Positions 32,215-43,497 of a stretch of 64,000 bases of DNA are shown in pieces. The notes below the pieces were generated by a model. The model saw only the letters and a program-made list of their open reading frames with translations, was not told where the DNA came from and did not search any database. This DNA is from Lamellibrachia satsuma. Lineage: Eukaryota > Annelida > Polychaeta > Sabellida > Siboglinidae. Location: contig BSQZ01000079.1 in NCBI GenBank assembly GCA_033239005.1, positions 578,501-642,500 on the forward strand, written 5' to 3'. A program made the translations under genes and the position numbers. Each line of letters begins with the position of its first letter. Positions within the stretch are counted from its first letter, which is position 1.

Positions 32215-32358
32215 AATAGCACTAGTAAAAGGACAGTGTAGGCTGGATATAAGAAAGCATTCATTCTCACAGAGGACGATAAATAAATGGAACAAATTAT
32301 TTACCAGTTTGTTACTTTGGGTGACAATCTTGTTAGATAATGCGGTATCATCTACCAT
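32215..32358 (+). mobile_element. LINE C-terminal fragment
   Basis: Encodes GQCRLDIRKHSFSQRTINKW followed by NKL, the characteristic closing motif of a CR1/jockey-like reverse transcriptase protein; the rest is absent. Confidence 0.65.
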
Positions 32359-32601
32359 GTAGGGTGGAGCAAGGAGCCCCCAAGGGTAAGACGCCCCCTC
32401 GTATTTCCAACATTATACACACTTGCTGTATGTCTCTGGTGGATGAATGCGATGTTGCTGCCTAGTGCACATGCAGACGAAATAGACGGTTAGAACAAAA
32501 TCAGCATTTAAAATTTTCCTGCATGGCTGAAGTAAAAATTGTGTATTAACATCGTGCAACTGTTTTTACATTCATCATTAGTTACATGTATTGTTACAAA
32601 A

Positions 32602-32678
32602 CATAGGCGTCAATTAGTACTAACGCAGGAATTAAGATATGGCGTCAATTAGTACTAACGCGGGAATTAAGATATGTC
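32602..32678. repeat. 38-bp direct duplication
   Basis: GGCGTCAATTAGTACTAACG and the following GGAATTAAGATAT occur twice in tandem with one difference. Confidence 0.9.
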
Positions 32679-32812
32679 TACAGCATGCCAAGACGCCCTC
32701 TTGCTCCCACATGTTTTCGCAAATTTATAGTCATGATTAGGTAGTGGGAAATGTTTTTATTTTGATAAAAGCTACGTGTTTTCAAATGTATGATCTATCA
32801 TTTTGCATAGAT

Positions 32813-35611
32813 TACTTACTTACTTACTTAGGCCCTTAACTCCTCCTGGAGCATAGACCATCCATAACATTTCTCCAGCGCCTCCTGTCTTGGGCAATCC
32901 TCTCCAGTTGTTGCCAGCCCTTCCCTGTTTGCTTGATATCTGCCTCGAGGTCACGCCGCCAGGTGTTTTTTGGTCTCCCCCTCTTTCTCTTGCCTTGGGG
33001 GTTCCATGTCAGGACCTGTCTGGTTACGTTTGTGGTTGGCTTTCTCAAGGTGTGGCCAAGCCATCCCCATCTCCTCTTAAGGATCTCTATCTCTATTTGG
33101 GCTTGGTGTGTTCTATCCCAGAGGTCTTTGTTGCTCACCCTGTCCATCCAGTGTATTCGGAGAATTCTTCTCAGGCAATGGTTGACAAATGTCTGGATCC
33201 TTATCAGTGTGGTCTTGTTTATTCGCCATGTTTCTGCTCCGTACAGCAACACGGACTTTACATTTGTGTTAAACAAGCGTATTTTTGTGGTTTCTCCAAT
33301 TACTTTTGACTTCCACACATTTCTCAACAGGTGGAAAGCTACCCTTGCTTTGCTGATCCTTTTCTTTATGTCAGCCTCTGTCTCTCCATGCGTATCCACT
33401 ATGCTGCCTAGATATCTGAAGTCTTTGACCTCGTCCAGTGTCTCTCCCTCAAGCATGATTGGTGTTTCGCAAGTAGCATTTGTTCTCAGGATCTTTGTTT
33501 TCCTTTTGTTGATTTTCAACCCAACCCGCCCTGAAATCAATGCCAGTTCTGTTGTTTTGTCTTGTATCTGCCTATGGCTGTGAGACAGGAGTGCAAGGTC
33601 ATCCGCAAAGTCCAGGTCATCAAGTTGGGTCAGCATCGTCCACTGGATTCCATTTCGTTTCTCCCTGGTTGCTGTTTTCATGACCCAGTCTATGACTAGA
33701 ATGAAGAGGAATGGTGACAGTAAGCATCCCTGTCTCACCCCCGTCCTAACCTCAAAGTTATTTGTAAGTTGACCTTCATGAATGACTCTGCATGACATTC
33801 CTTCATAGGAGTTTTTGATCAATTTGACTAGTTTCTTGGGCACCCCATAGTGTCTTAGCACTTTCCAGAGTGTCTCCCTGTCCACACTGTCAAAGGCTTT
33901 CTCGTAATCAACAAAGTTGATGTATAAGGATGAGTTCCATTCGATGGATTGTTCCACTATGATTCGCAGTGTTGCAATCTGGTCAGTACACGATCTGTCC
34001 TGCCTGAAGCCTGCTTGCTGTTCACGCAGAGTTTGGTCCACTTTGCCTTTCATTCTCTCTAGGATTATTCTGTTTAGAATCTTCCCAGGTACTGACAACA
34101 ACGTGATTCCTCTGTAGTTATCACAGCGGCTCAGGTCTCCTTTCTTGGGAATCTTGATAAGGTAACCTTCCTTCCATTCTGCTGGAATTTCTTCTTTTTC
34201 CCAGATCTCCTCAAAAAGACTGTACAGCATTTCTACTGAAGTATTTACATCTGCCTTTAGTGCTTCTGCAGGGATACCATCAGGGCCTGCTACTTTCCCA
34301 TTTTTCATATGTGCGATTGCCTTTTTTATCTCTTCTCTAGTGGGTTTATTACAGTCTATTGGGAGATCTGTCTCAGCTGGTTGGATGTCTGGTTGATTCT
34401 GCGGTACTGGTCTGTTGAGCAGCTCTTCAAAATGCTCTGCCCATCTGTTAAGCTGTTTGTGTGCCCCCATCAGGACGATCCCATTTTTGTCCTTGATTGG
34501 CCGCTCTGATTTCTTAAACTTTCCAGCTAACTTCCTTGTTGTATCGTAAAGTTGCTTCATGTTCCTGCTAGCTGCTGCCTTTTCTGCCTCTTGTGCAAGT
34601 CCCTCCACGAAGTTCCTTTTGTCTGTTTTGACACTTTTCTTCACCTCTCTATTTGCTGCAGTGTGCTCTTTCTGAGCTGTTACCTTTGCCGCCCTTGTGC
34701 GGCTGCTGTTGACTGCTTCCTTCTTGTCTCTTCTGGTCTGTATTTTCCTCATTGTTTCTACTGAAATCCAGTCTTTCTGTTGGGGTTTCCTTCTTCCAAT
34801 TATCTCTTCGCATGTGGTGTTTACTGCATCTTTGATGTGACTCCATTGGCTGTTGATGTCTACTCCCTCATCTTCATCATACAGTTCTTGCAGGACTTTG
34901 AATCTATTAGCTAATGCAACTTTATATTCTTTTGCTGTGCTTGGATCCTTCAGGAAATCCACATTATATCTTGCCTTTTGTCTTTCTTGTTCTACTCCAT
35001 TTCTTCTTAGCTTGAGTTTTAGCCTGGCTGTTACTAGGTGGTGATCAAACGCAACGTCAGCGCCTCTCTTCACACGCACGTCTTGTAGTGATCTTCTAAA
35101 CATTTTGTTTATGCCGATGTGGTCTATCTGATTTTCAGTGACTTGGTCAGGAGATACCCATGTCGCCTTATGTATTCTTTTGTGTGTGAACACGCTTCCC
35201 CCAATCACAATGTTGTTTATTGCACAGGCATTCACAAACCGCTCCCCATTGTCATTCATCACACCTAGCCCATGAACTCCCATCACATTTTCATATCCTT
35301 GGTTGTCCGATCCAATCTTAGCATTGAAATCTCCCATAATCAGGTTGATGTTTTTATCCCCTAAATTGCTCATGATATCAAGGAGTTGGTTGTAGAATTC
35401 ATCTTTGGTTTCGTCAGTCTTGTCGTTGGTTGGGGCGTAGCACCGCACTATGTTCATTTTAATCCTTTTGTTCTTTGTTCTAAAGGATGCTGTTAAGCAT
35501 CTCGGTCCTCTGGCTTCCCAGCCAATAAGTGCTCTCTGTGCCTCCTTCCCCAATAAGAGGGCAACCCCCTCTGAGTGAAGGGCATCATCTTCCTCGTGTC
35601 CGGAGTATAGT
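32813..35611 (-). mobile_element. Young RTE-like LINE, 5' truncated, uninterrupted ORF
   Basis: Flanked by the same 13 bp, ATTTTGCATAGAT, at 32800-32812 and 35612-35624. The minus-strand frame is open from the left-truncated end at 35611 to the stop at 32836, about 925 codons without a break. Endonuclease: [21 protein letters not shown]; its first block (roughly 80 residues) was lost by 5' truncation. RT: block [18 protein letters not shown], block [14 protein letters not shown], block [11 protein letters not shown], all with intact catalytic residues. The C-terminus [20 protein letters not shown] and [11 protein letters not shown] is typical of these EN-RT elements. The 3' tail is (TAAG)n, a tetranucleotide tail as in RTE-type LINEs. 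Lack of any frame damage and an exact target duplication mean a recent insertion, so active relatives should exist in this genome. Confidence 0.92.
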
Positions 35612-36128
35612 ATTTTGCATAGATGGTACGTGATAATTTGGAGTACACTGTATTAGTTAATTAATAAATTACTTATATTACGCTATGCACGTCCACGGTT
35701 ATCAACGTGCTGCACCGTATAAACTACAGCCATTTAAGTTCTTATTGTTTCCTAATAAAATGGAATGCATCACACACAAGTTGAAGGACGTAGTGAAGAA
35801 GAGAAGACGTGTCAGCAGCAGACAGGAAGAATGTCCTTGTGTCATGTGTGGCGAGCCCTGGTGAACTATAATGGTATGGGCATTGGTTACTTTGTGTCAG
35901 TTCTGCAATGACTGCACACCAGGATTGTGTTGTTAGCCTGGGGCAAGATGCCCCCTCTTGATATTTAATTAACGCTTACATACTGTTAATGTTGCTAAAC
36001 GTCACTACTGTTTTGGTATTACACACTATAACCACACAACAATTGTATGGTGGCATAGGCACCACAAAATAATACGTTTATGGATATCTATAGCCATTTC
36101 CATTAACGGGGCTCTTTGCCCCACTCTA

Positions 36129-36864
36129 CCGTATAATACACATCGCGGATGTAACGTTGCACTTCGCTAGGCGGCTTCGCATTGTGTAGCCGTCATCAAA
36201 ATGCCGTGAGGTGGCGCCGCTGACATTATGCTGTAGTAGACCCATAATACAATAAAAACGTGCTTGCGTGCGTGCGTGCGTGCGGATTAAATTAACTGTT
36301 AATATTATTTCAAGCTATTGCATAAATCGTTTTATGTTGGAACATGCCATTCCACGGTTGGCTGTTTTCCTGGTTGGAACATTTGTCCACATCCGTCCAA
36401 TCAAAGTGTAATTAATCAGCAATGGAGCTCCAAATGAGACAGCGGGTGTAACTTATCCCATGTGGAGAGATGGAAGAATCCCAATGGGTACTGCTTTCAT
36501 CTCACAGCAGTCCATGTGGAGATTTGGGGAGATAACCCCACTTTCGTAAATAGGGGTCATGGTTGATTAGACGTTGTATACTCAGAATACCGTGTGATGG
36601 AAGGAGGGGAGATGCCCTAGTTCAGATAGTTCAGAATCATGACTTCCGTCCGTCAACTATAGTGCCTCCGCCCTCGTTGTCGGTAAACCTGAACCGCAAA
36701 ACATGAACTAGAAAGTAGAAAGAAGATTGACTAAGTCTGTGTGATACACAAAGTTATGAACAGCCTGGTTAATGGTATATGAATAAAAAGCTGTGATTGC
36801 TTTTTCAACAGAGAAATAGTCAAGTAGTAGTCTAAATTTTAGCAAAAATTTTACACAATCAGGC
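36129..36864. other. Unassigned spacer
   Basis: Contains a short (TGCG)n run at 36262-36284 and a C/G-rich patch near 36120-36230. No gene seen. Confidence 0.4.
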
Positions 36865-37415
36865 TCTCCTCATGGTTTGGAAAAGGCAGGTTCGACCGTA
36901 CAGAATCAGGCGGGGATTTCTGGGACGATTTATGACAATGGTACAGTTAATTACTCCCATCAAAGGGTTCATCCTACTGTTACGTTTCCCATTGGTGACC
37001 ATGTTAACGTTTTGCACAATTATAAGAAAACGGGACCATCAAAAATTCTTAAACTTCTTTCCTGCTGTTGTCATAATCTCATTGACATGCTGGTCGAGTT
37101 TTGTCAAAATCACATATTTCTAACTCTTAAAATGGCTGAACGTACCATACCCGTCAATGTTTAGCAATTTCTGCATAAATTACTACCCAAATTACTTGTG
37201 GCGAAAAAATTGCTAAAAATCCTTCCGCTTATTTAAATCATCTAAAAATCCACGGTTACATTGCCAACATGTTCTGCCAGCAAACTGGCCTATGTGTCTG
37301 CTCAAATGCAGTTATGTCAGGTGATATGATATTTTTAAAACTACACATCTAAAATTACTGTGCCCTACATTCTGTAACATACCAGGAAGTCTAACTGAGG
37401 CATGATCCCAAATAG
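36865..37415 (-). mobile_element. Inverted diverged copy of the gypsy-type downstream end
   Basis: On the minus strand this matches 30640-31100: ...CTCAGTTAGACTTCCTGG, ATGTTACAGAATGTAGGGCA, CTGACATAACTGCATTTGA, CGTGGATTTTTAGATGATTT. Homology extends slightly into the end of pol, so it is a 3' fragment rather than a clean solo LTR. It lies in opposite orientation beyond the TIR element. Confidence 0.8.
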
Positions 37416-38627
37416 GGAAGCTTTTTTTCTGTGAAAGTGTCCAATTTTATATCATGTTGCAGCACAATGTATATGTAAACACATTATGGAACACTCCTGC
37501 TTGTCACGTCATTATTATTTGTTTCATAGCCAAATCAAAACAATGCCATGCCCTCTCGTTTGTTTCAACTGTTTTTAGTATTACGATTGGTGATATGTAA
37601 TGTTTAGTCCGTGTGTTATTGGGTGCATGAGTGTATGTTTGTGCTAACGCTACAATACTAAAAATTCCTTGTACTTGCTACTTGGTAATAAAACGTATCT
37701 TATATTATCTTATAATATTAGCTGAAAACCAGTCACATAATTTAATTATAGGTTAATTTTGACACTTAATAAATCATATACCATGTACACTAGATTTCTA
37801 AAGCATTCTGAACCAATGAAACCTACTTACTTAAATATACCAACTACTTATCTTAAAATTAATATTTATATAATTGCTTGATTTTTAACCAAATATGGCG
37901 CAACTTTGTCCAAAAAGTTACAGTTTGTCACATTTAACAGGGTTTTGAGTGAATTCCAATGTGTCAGACTTGCTAAAGTTTATTGTTTATGTGACTGCTT
38001 TCTTGCTTCTACTTGATCGGGTACATGACGTACTGCTTGATTTGGATACGCCACCTCAAAGGGGTGTCACATGACCAGATACCCGTTGCGGCCACATTTG
38101 AAAATGCTGATCTACGTAATGCTTCCAGTGGCTGTGATACAACCAGCATACAACTATTCTGTAAAAATTTGCTACGCAATATCACCAATGCACTGGGCCA
38201 CATAACACATATCACCAGTGACCATTCTGTTGTAATATAGCTACCTGTAAAGGTGTGTACTTTGTGAAAATTGTCTCAGTAAGATATATGCTGGTAGTGA
38301 TGAGCTAGGTCATAATTCTAGGTATAACTTTGTATCTGCAAAAAACTCCGGTGAAGCCAGGGTGGGTCTACAGATGCCTTGTACCCTGTTAACACAAGCT
38401 CTTGACCAGTGTGAGCTGAAGTCCACACTTGTAGTATCACTCATGAAAGAAGTTCAATTTCAAAACTTGATTTGTGAGACATGTCACCTGCATGATGTTA
38501 TTGTACATCTAATGGTCAACATCAAGCTATATCAAACCATCCGGCAAGCAAACATAAAACGAAGAGACTAGAAAGAGAGAAAGAATAGAAAAACAATGAC
38601 ATTTAGTATACTCCACACGAATGCACT
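37416..38627. other. Unassigned A+T-rich spacer
   Basis: Short open frames (for example 38013-38240) show no known motif; no gene supported. Confidence 0.4.
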
Positions 38628-39180
38628 GGAGGGATACTATGGTTTAGTCATCACGTCCATCACTTGGGGGATACTATGGTTTAGTCATCACGTCCACCAC
38701 TTGGGGGATACTATGGTTTAGTCATCACGTCCATCACCTGGGGGATACTATGGTTTAGTCATCACGTCCACCACTTGGGGGATACTATGGTTTAGTCATC
38801 ACGTCCACCACTTGGGGGATACTATGGTTTAGTCATCACGTCCATCACCTGGGGGATACTATGGTTTAGTCATCACGTCCACCACTTGGGGGATACTATG
38901 GTTTAGTCATCACGTCCATCACTTGGGGGATACTATGGTTTAGTCATCACGTCCATCACTTGGGGGATACTATGGTTTAGTCATCACGTCAACCACTTGG
39001 GGGATACTATGGTTTAGTCATCACGCCCATCACTTGGGGGATACTATGGTTTAGTCATCATGTCCACCATTTGGGGGATACTATGGTTTAGTCATCACGT
39101 CCATCACTTGGGGGATACTATGGTTTAATTATCATGTCCACCACTTGGGGGGATACTATGGTTTAGTCAGCACGTCTACC
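38628..39180. repeat. 37-bp minisatellite, about 15 copies
   Basis: Unit GGGGGATACTATGGTTTAGT followed by CATCACGTCCA[C/T]CACTT, with single-base variants. Confidence 0.95.
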
Positions 39181-40170
39181 GCCGCATCAGTAGAGGTTGC
39201 TTGTGCTCGCTCTAAAAGTTTCAAATGTTGACGGATTTCTTTTAAATTTGTTTTGGACATTTACATCATAGAGGAGTCAGCTGCTATCAAAAAATGGTCA
39301 TGATTCGATTATCTTTGAAAATTGTACGGGGAAAAAGACTAACAAGTGTTCCGTGTTGGGAAGTTCATTGGTGAATGTGCACGGGCCAGTGTGACCAGTC
39401 TGCCGGTCAAATCAGCCCATTGCCGAGGGTCAGTTGAATCTAGCTCCCAACTATGCTATCAGTCCCTCGAACCTGTCCGCGAGCGTACAACAGGCGGACA
39501 CCTTCCTGGCAGATACGAACCCGCCATCTGTTTTGGAGCCCTAATCCCTCACAAATCTGGGCTGTGGATCGGAAAACCGGGATTCGCTACATACACAACA
39601 ATGTATAATGTTTTCTATGTAATTCATCACTCGATGATAATGAACACAAAAAAATTATTGCAAATGTGAAAATAAATGGATTGGAAATGCAACGTAGTGT
39701 TGGGCTCTTGATATACAGAATACAATACAGTACAATATAATTAATGGTTTTCTATTCAAAGCTTTATTCCTTTTCAAATTCTTATCCCTCTATAAATTGA
39801 GCATTCCCCTGTCTCTTTCTCATTCACACCCAACCATAATTATTTTTTTTGGCAAACAAATTATTCTACGAAATTAAGTATATTTATTCTGAAGTAAACT
39901 TTTAAGAACAAAGTTATAAACACAGCAATATGGAAATGTGTTCATGAAAATATAGTGATTTGTAAAAAATTTATTTGATAATTTTGAAGAAAGTCAAATG
40001 AACCGCAGTTATTTAAATTAATGTAGGTGCTAAAAATAAACTTGTACATATTTTATTACGTGGTGAGAATAGGTGTACGTGTCAATTAAAAAATAATAAA
40101 AGAGATTTGTTATCTCTAAGACATGATATTTCTTCTATTTAAACATGAATTTAATTACTTTTATTGTCAT
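39181..40170. other. Unassigned region upstream of the protocadherin promoter
   Basis: A GC-richer stretch at 39340-39600, then an A+T-rich stretch. No gene assigned. Confidence 0.4.
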
Positions 40171-40194
40171 CATTTGTGTGAAGAGGTGATTACA

Positions 40195-40315
40195 TTGAAC
40201 GGGTTGATGCCTCGGGCCAGCTTCCGTCGTCACACGGGGGCGCGCGCGACGGTAATCACGCATTATTTGGCGAGTGCCGCCTCTTTATATATGACACTCT
40301 TTGCTCCTCATTAAC
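40195..40315 (+). promoter_or_regulatory. Putative protocadherin promoter: CpG-rich with TATA box
   Basis: CpG density rises sharply at 40205-40275 (GGGGGCGCGCGCGACGG). A TATATAT box lies at 40286-40292, predicting a start near 40316-40322. The sequence between there and the donor at 40663 has no long reading frame, as expected for a 5' untranslated exon. Confidence 0.5.
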
Positions 40316-40662
40316 ATGTACAAAATTAATGAATGAACATGCAGGTGTGCTGGTGTTCAAACGCAAGCACAAGCATAAACAACGAGTTTCTATGCGAGTG
40401 GCGGGAAGGCAACCGGTCACCCCTATTTTATGTAATGGAACGTTCCACACAAAGATGCTCACTGGCAACGACAGGCCATAAAAACATCCGTAGTTCGGCG
40501 GTGTGGGGAGGAGAAAGTGCTTGATCGTAGCCGATGTCTCTCGGGCAGCGGTATCAGTGAGCGACATATTGATTTGTCATCCTTGGTCCTTGGCGTGTGT
40601 CGTTGCTGATATCTGGTGGTCAGGGACTCGCAGTTAAAACTAAACTGGATTAAGGCAGACGG
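40316..40662 (+). other. Putative 5' untranslated exon 1 of the protocadherin gene
   Basis: Ends at the strong donor GG|GTAAGTTTT (40663). The next good acceptor in a likely gene is at 52617, giving a 12-kb first intron. The link is inferred from signal strength and orientation, not from transcript data. Confidence 0.4.
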
Positions 40663-43495
40663 GTAAGTTTTAGTTCATTGTATTCTTTTTGGCTGCATTT
40701 ATTGCATTTTTCTGGACTTCCCAAATTAATCTACGAGTTTTTGTATATAATAAAAGTGAAGGTAAATCCGACATTCAGCCATTTCAGGCGTATAGTTTGA
40801 ATATGACTATATGTATTAGATCGTAGTAAACGTTGTAGATGTATTCAGTTTACCACATGGAAAAAACGAATGGAACCAATTATCTACTTATTATGTATAT
40901 AAGGGCGGGTTGCACCTAGGTCCTAGCTGATTCTCGATAATCCATGCCAATGCAATGGCAATGGCTTCCTTGTCCACTTGTTAAATTATGGCCTTCGGTT
41001 TGTCTGGACATCCAAAATTCTCTGTATGTACAGGTGTACTTGCATTATAAATATTATCTTTCCTAATTCCCATGCTACCCCAAAAATTTACAATATCACA
41101 CCATTCACCATTCAACATTTGCCAAGAACCTGAAGATTTAATTTTTTTACAAAAAATATGTCTAATCCGAAATGGGAACAGACAAAAATAATAAAAAATA
41201 TTTTACAAAATATTAACAAACCTAAGCATGACCTTAAATCGTAATAATAATCTTAGAGAAAATAGTAATAGTCAAAAGCAGAATATAAATAAAAGTTGGG
41301 TATATGTCTTTATTTTTCAAGTTGAAATAAAAAATAGCAAGAAGGCAAACAGCAACCAGTGAACCTGTTCTATCATAGTTTTGTTGCTAGCTAACCCTGC
41401 AAACCATGGAAAGAGGTCATGGATCATATGTGTGGAATATTGTGAGACTACTCTGAAAGCTAAAGATTGATCAATTATCAAAACTTGTCCAACTGAAGAC
41501 CATAATAATGTGTATCGCCTTGCACATGTCGTTAAAAGGTGGATGTTTACCTAACTTGATGTCCACGTTATTAAGTAAGAGAAGAATGAAGCCAAGCTCA
41601 TAAAGGAAACCTATAATGTCTATTAGTGGCAGTAAATGGGCATGTCTTGACAAGGAATATGTGACAGCTAATGTACCTTTCAAGAGACGGTGCAGATGTT
41701 TGTATTTACATCCAATAATGTTTTAGATATCACATCTACCAACTGTCAGTTGCATGGGCCATGGTGACATCACTTAAACCCACCAACTGCAGACATTGTT
41801 TGTATGCAAATTTTAATGGATTTATTGTATGTAAACTAGCAGATTGTCACCAGTCAGTTGGTGAATTAAACCCCTTTTGTGAGGGGTGATTTTGTCTAGC
41901 CCAATGGCAGGGAAATGGGAAGTGTTCTAAAACAATCTTGTTTGATTAACCCTGCAATAACAGACTGACACATCATTTGATACTTTTTAATGGAACCATT
42001 TTTAGAATTTGTATGTGCTATCAATTCTGATTTAGTAATCTATGTTACATTTTTTACTGAAAAGTATTCAAATAAAATAATAATGTTTTATCACCAATCT
42101 CAGTGACACAGTCCCATTGGTAAAGTTAGAATAAAATGGTAGTACACATAATACACACAATGAGAGTTGTAAGACATGTGGATAATGCCAGTGTGGGCAA
42201 CAACAATTACGATATTGGTGAGTCAAGGACAAAAGGTCACCAGATAAAATGTCACCATTTATGAATAAGCATGGTTATTAGGTAAGGTTGGCCTTGATGA
42301 GTTTGCCTGTATTTGATTAACTTGCATTGAATATAATTAGTATAGTAATTATGTCAATGTTGAGAAGTTTACTGTGTATATCATGTAATTAAAAATATTA
42401 AATTAAAAAAATTAAAATCCACACCTCAGTATTGTTTATTCAAAATAAATTGACAGTATTACAAGTAGTAAAAAGTGATAATATTTGTACATCAGTTAGT
42501 TATTATCAAACTTTATTTACTCGATTTGCTACTAAAAATTTAAGTTAATTTGAACTTGTAGATGTTATTGAAAATAGGAAGTCAGAAAAGCAATACTCGT
42601 AGTTAAGATAGGATGTAATAAAGCCCATTAATGATTTGTTCTTTGATGTCATTGAAGAAGTCATTTTATTGCAACTTGCCATAAATTCTTGTTCGCAATA
42701 CAAAAACAAGAGCACGTTGAAAACAACCACAGTCACAAAATATCACCAATTACGGCAATTGTAAGAAATTCCTGAAACCAGTGATGACACTGTGAAACCA
42801 GTGGTGACACTGAAACCAGTGATGACACTGTGAAACCAGTGATGACACTGTGAAATGTTATACATTTGGTACATTCTTGTGTGACACATAAAATACTTGT
42901 TGTATTTAAAAGCTGCTGATCCTAATCACCCCTGTCAGATCTGTCTCTGTCAACCCCTTCACCAGCACAACCATCTATTTGTTTAATCAGGGTAACAGGA
43001 CTCTCACCAGATGTATTGCAATACTGGGGGGGGGGCAGCAAGTCTTGCCTTAGTTGCTCTACCTGGTTTAATTCCATCCACATGTCTTCTGTTGATATAG
43101 TTACCCACCCCCATCAGTGTCACCCCTGCACTGGGGTGATTCCCATTAAGGGTAACTTAATGCTAGCTTGATTAATTTAAGCATACTTTTATTATTTATC
43201 TTAATCAGCCATCCATATCTGAGCTTAATTAAGGCAATGCTATCAGCCCAGGTCTGTGACTCCAAGCTTAAGGGGGGTCTCGTCCTCTCCTGGCAACACT
43301 TAGAACTCTCCCCTGTTTGTTAGTGTTGGATTATCTTATCCCTGTGGAGTTATAGCCAGGAAGGCAGTCCAGGGTAGCTGGCTGGCCACAAGGCAGCTGT
43401 ATTTACCAGTGTTATCTAATCTGAGAATGCCTCTAAATGCATGTCTGCTTAAGACACTCTGCAGTGTTTACTCTGCTCAATGTTTCCTAGATGTC
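40663..43495. other. Probable first protocadherin intron, left part
   Basis: A+T-rich. A 20-bp tandem (GAAACCAGTGATGACACTGT, about four copies) lies at 42776-42856 and a G10 run at 43027-43036. No gene seen. Confidence 0.45.
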
Positions 43496-43497
43496 GC

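Larger units (their letters stand above)
32360..36128. mobile_element. TIR element (possible TA-target type) split by a LINE
   Basis: Left end TAGGGTGGAGCAAGGAGCCC, right end (reverse complement) TAGAGTGGGGCAAAGAGCCC: 18 of 21 terminal positions agree. Variants of GACGCCCCCTC/GCAAGATGCCCCCTC recur inside at 32385-32400, 32692-32710 and 35943-35965. Without the inserted LINE it is about 970 bp and codes for nothing recognisable. Ends within TA would fit a Tc1/mariner-like target. Confidence 0.6.

Noticed and set aside
36872..37164. Two overlapping 80-95-codon frames, possible gene
   Set aside because: The segment is the inverted copy of the gypsy-type end; the frames are not conserved with the other copy.
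38628..39180. CRISPR-like array
   Set aside because: Units are contiguous without variable spacers and the DNA is animal; it is a minisatellite.
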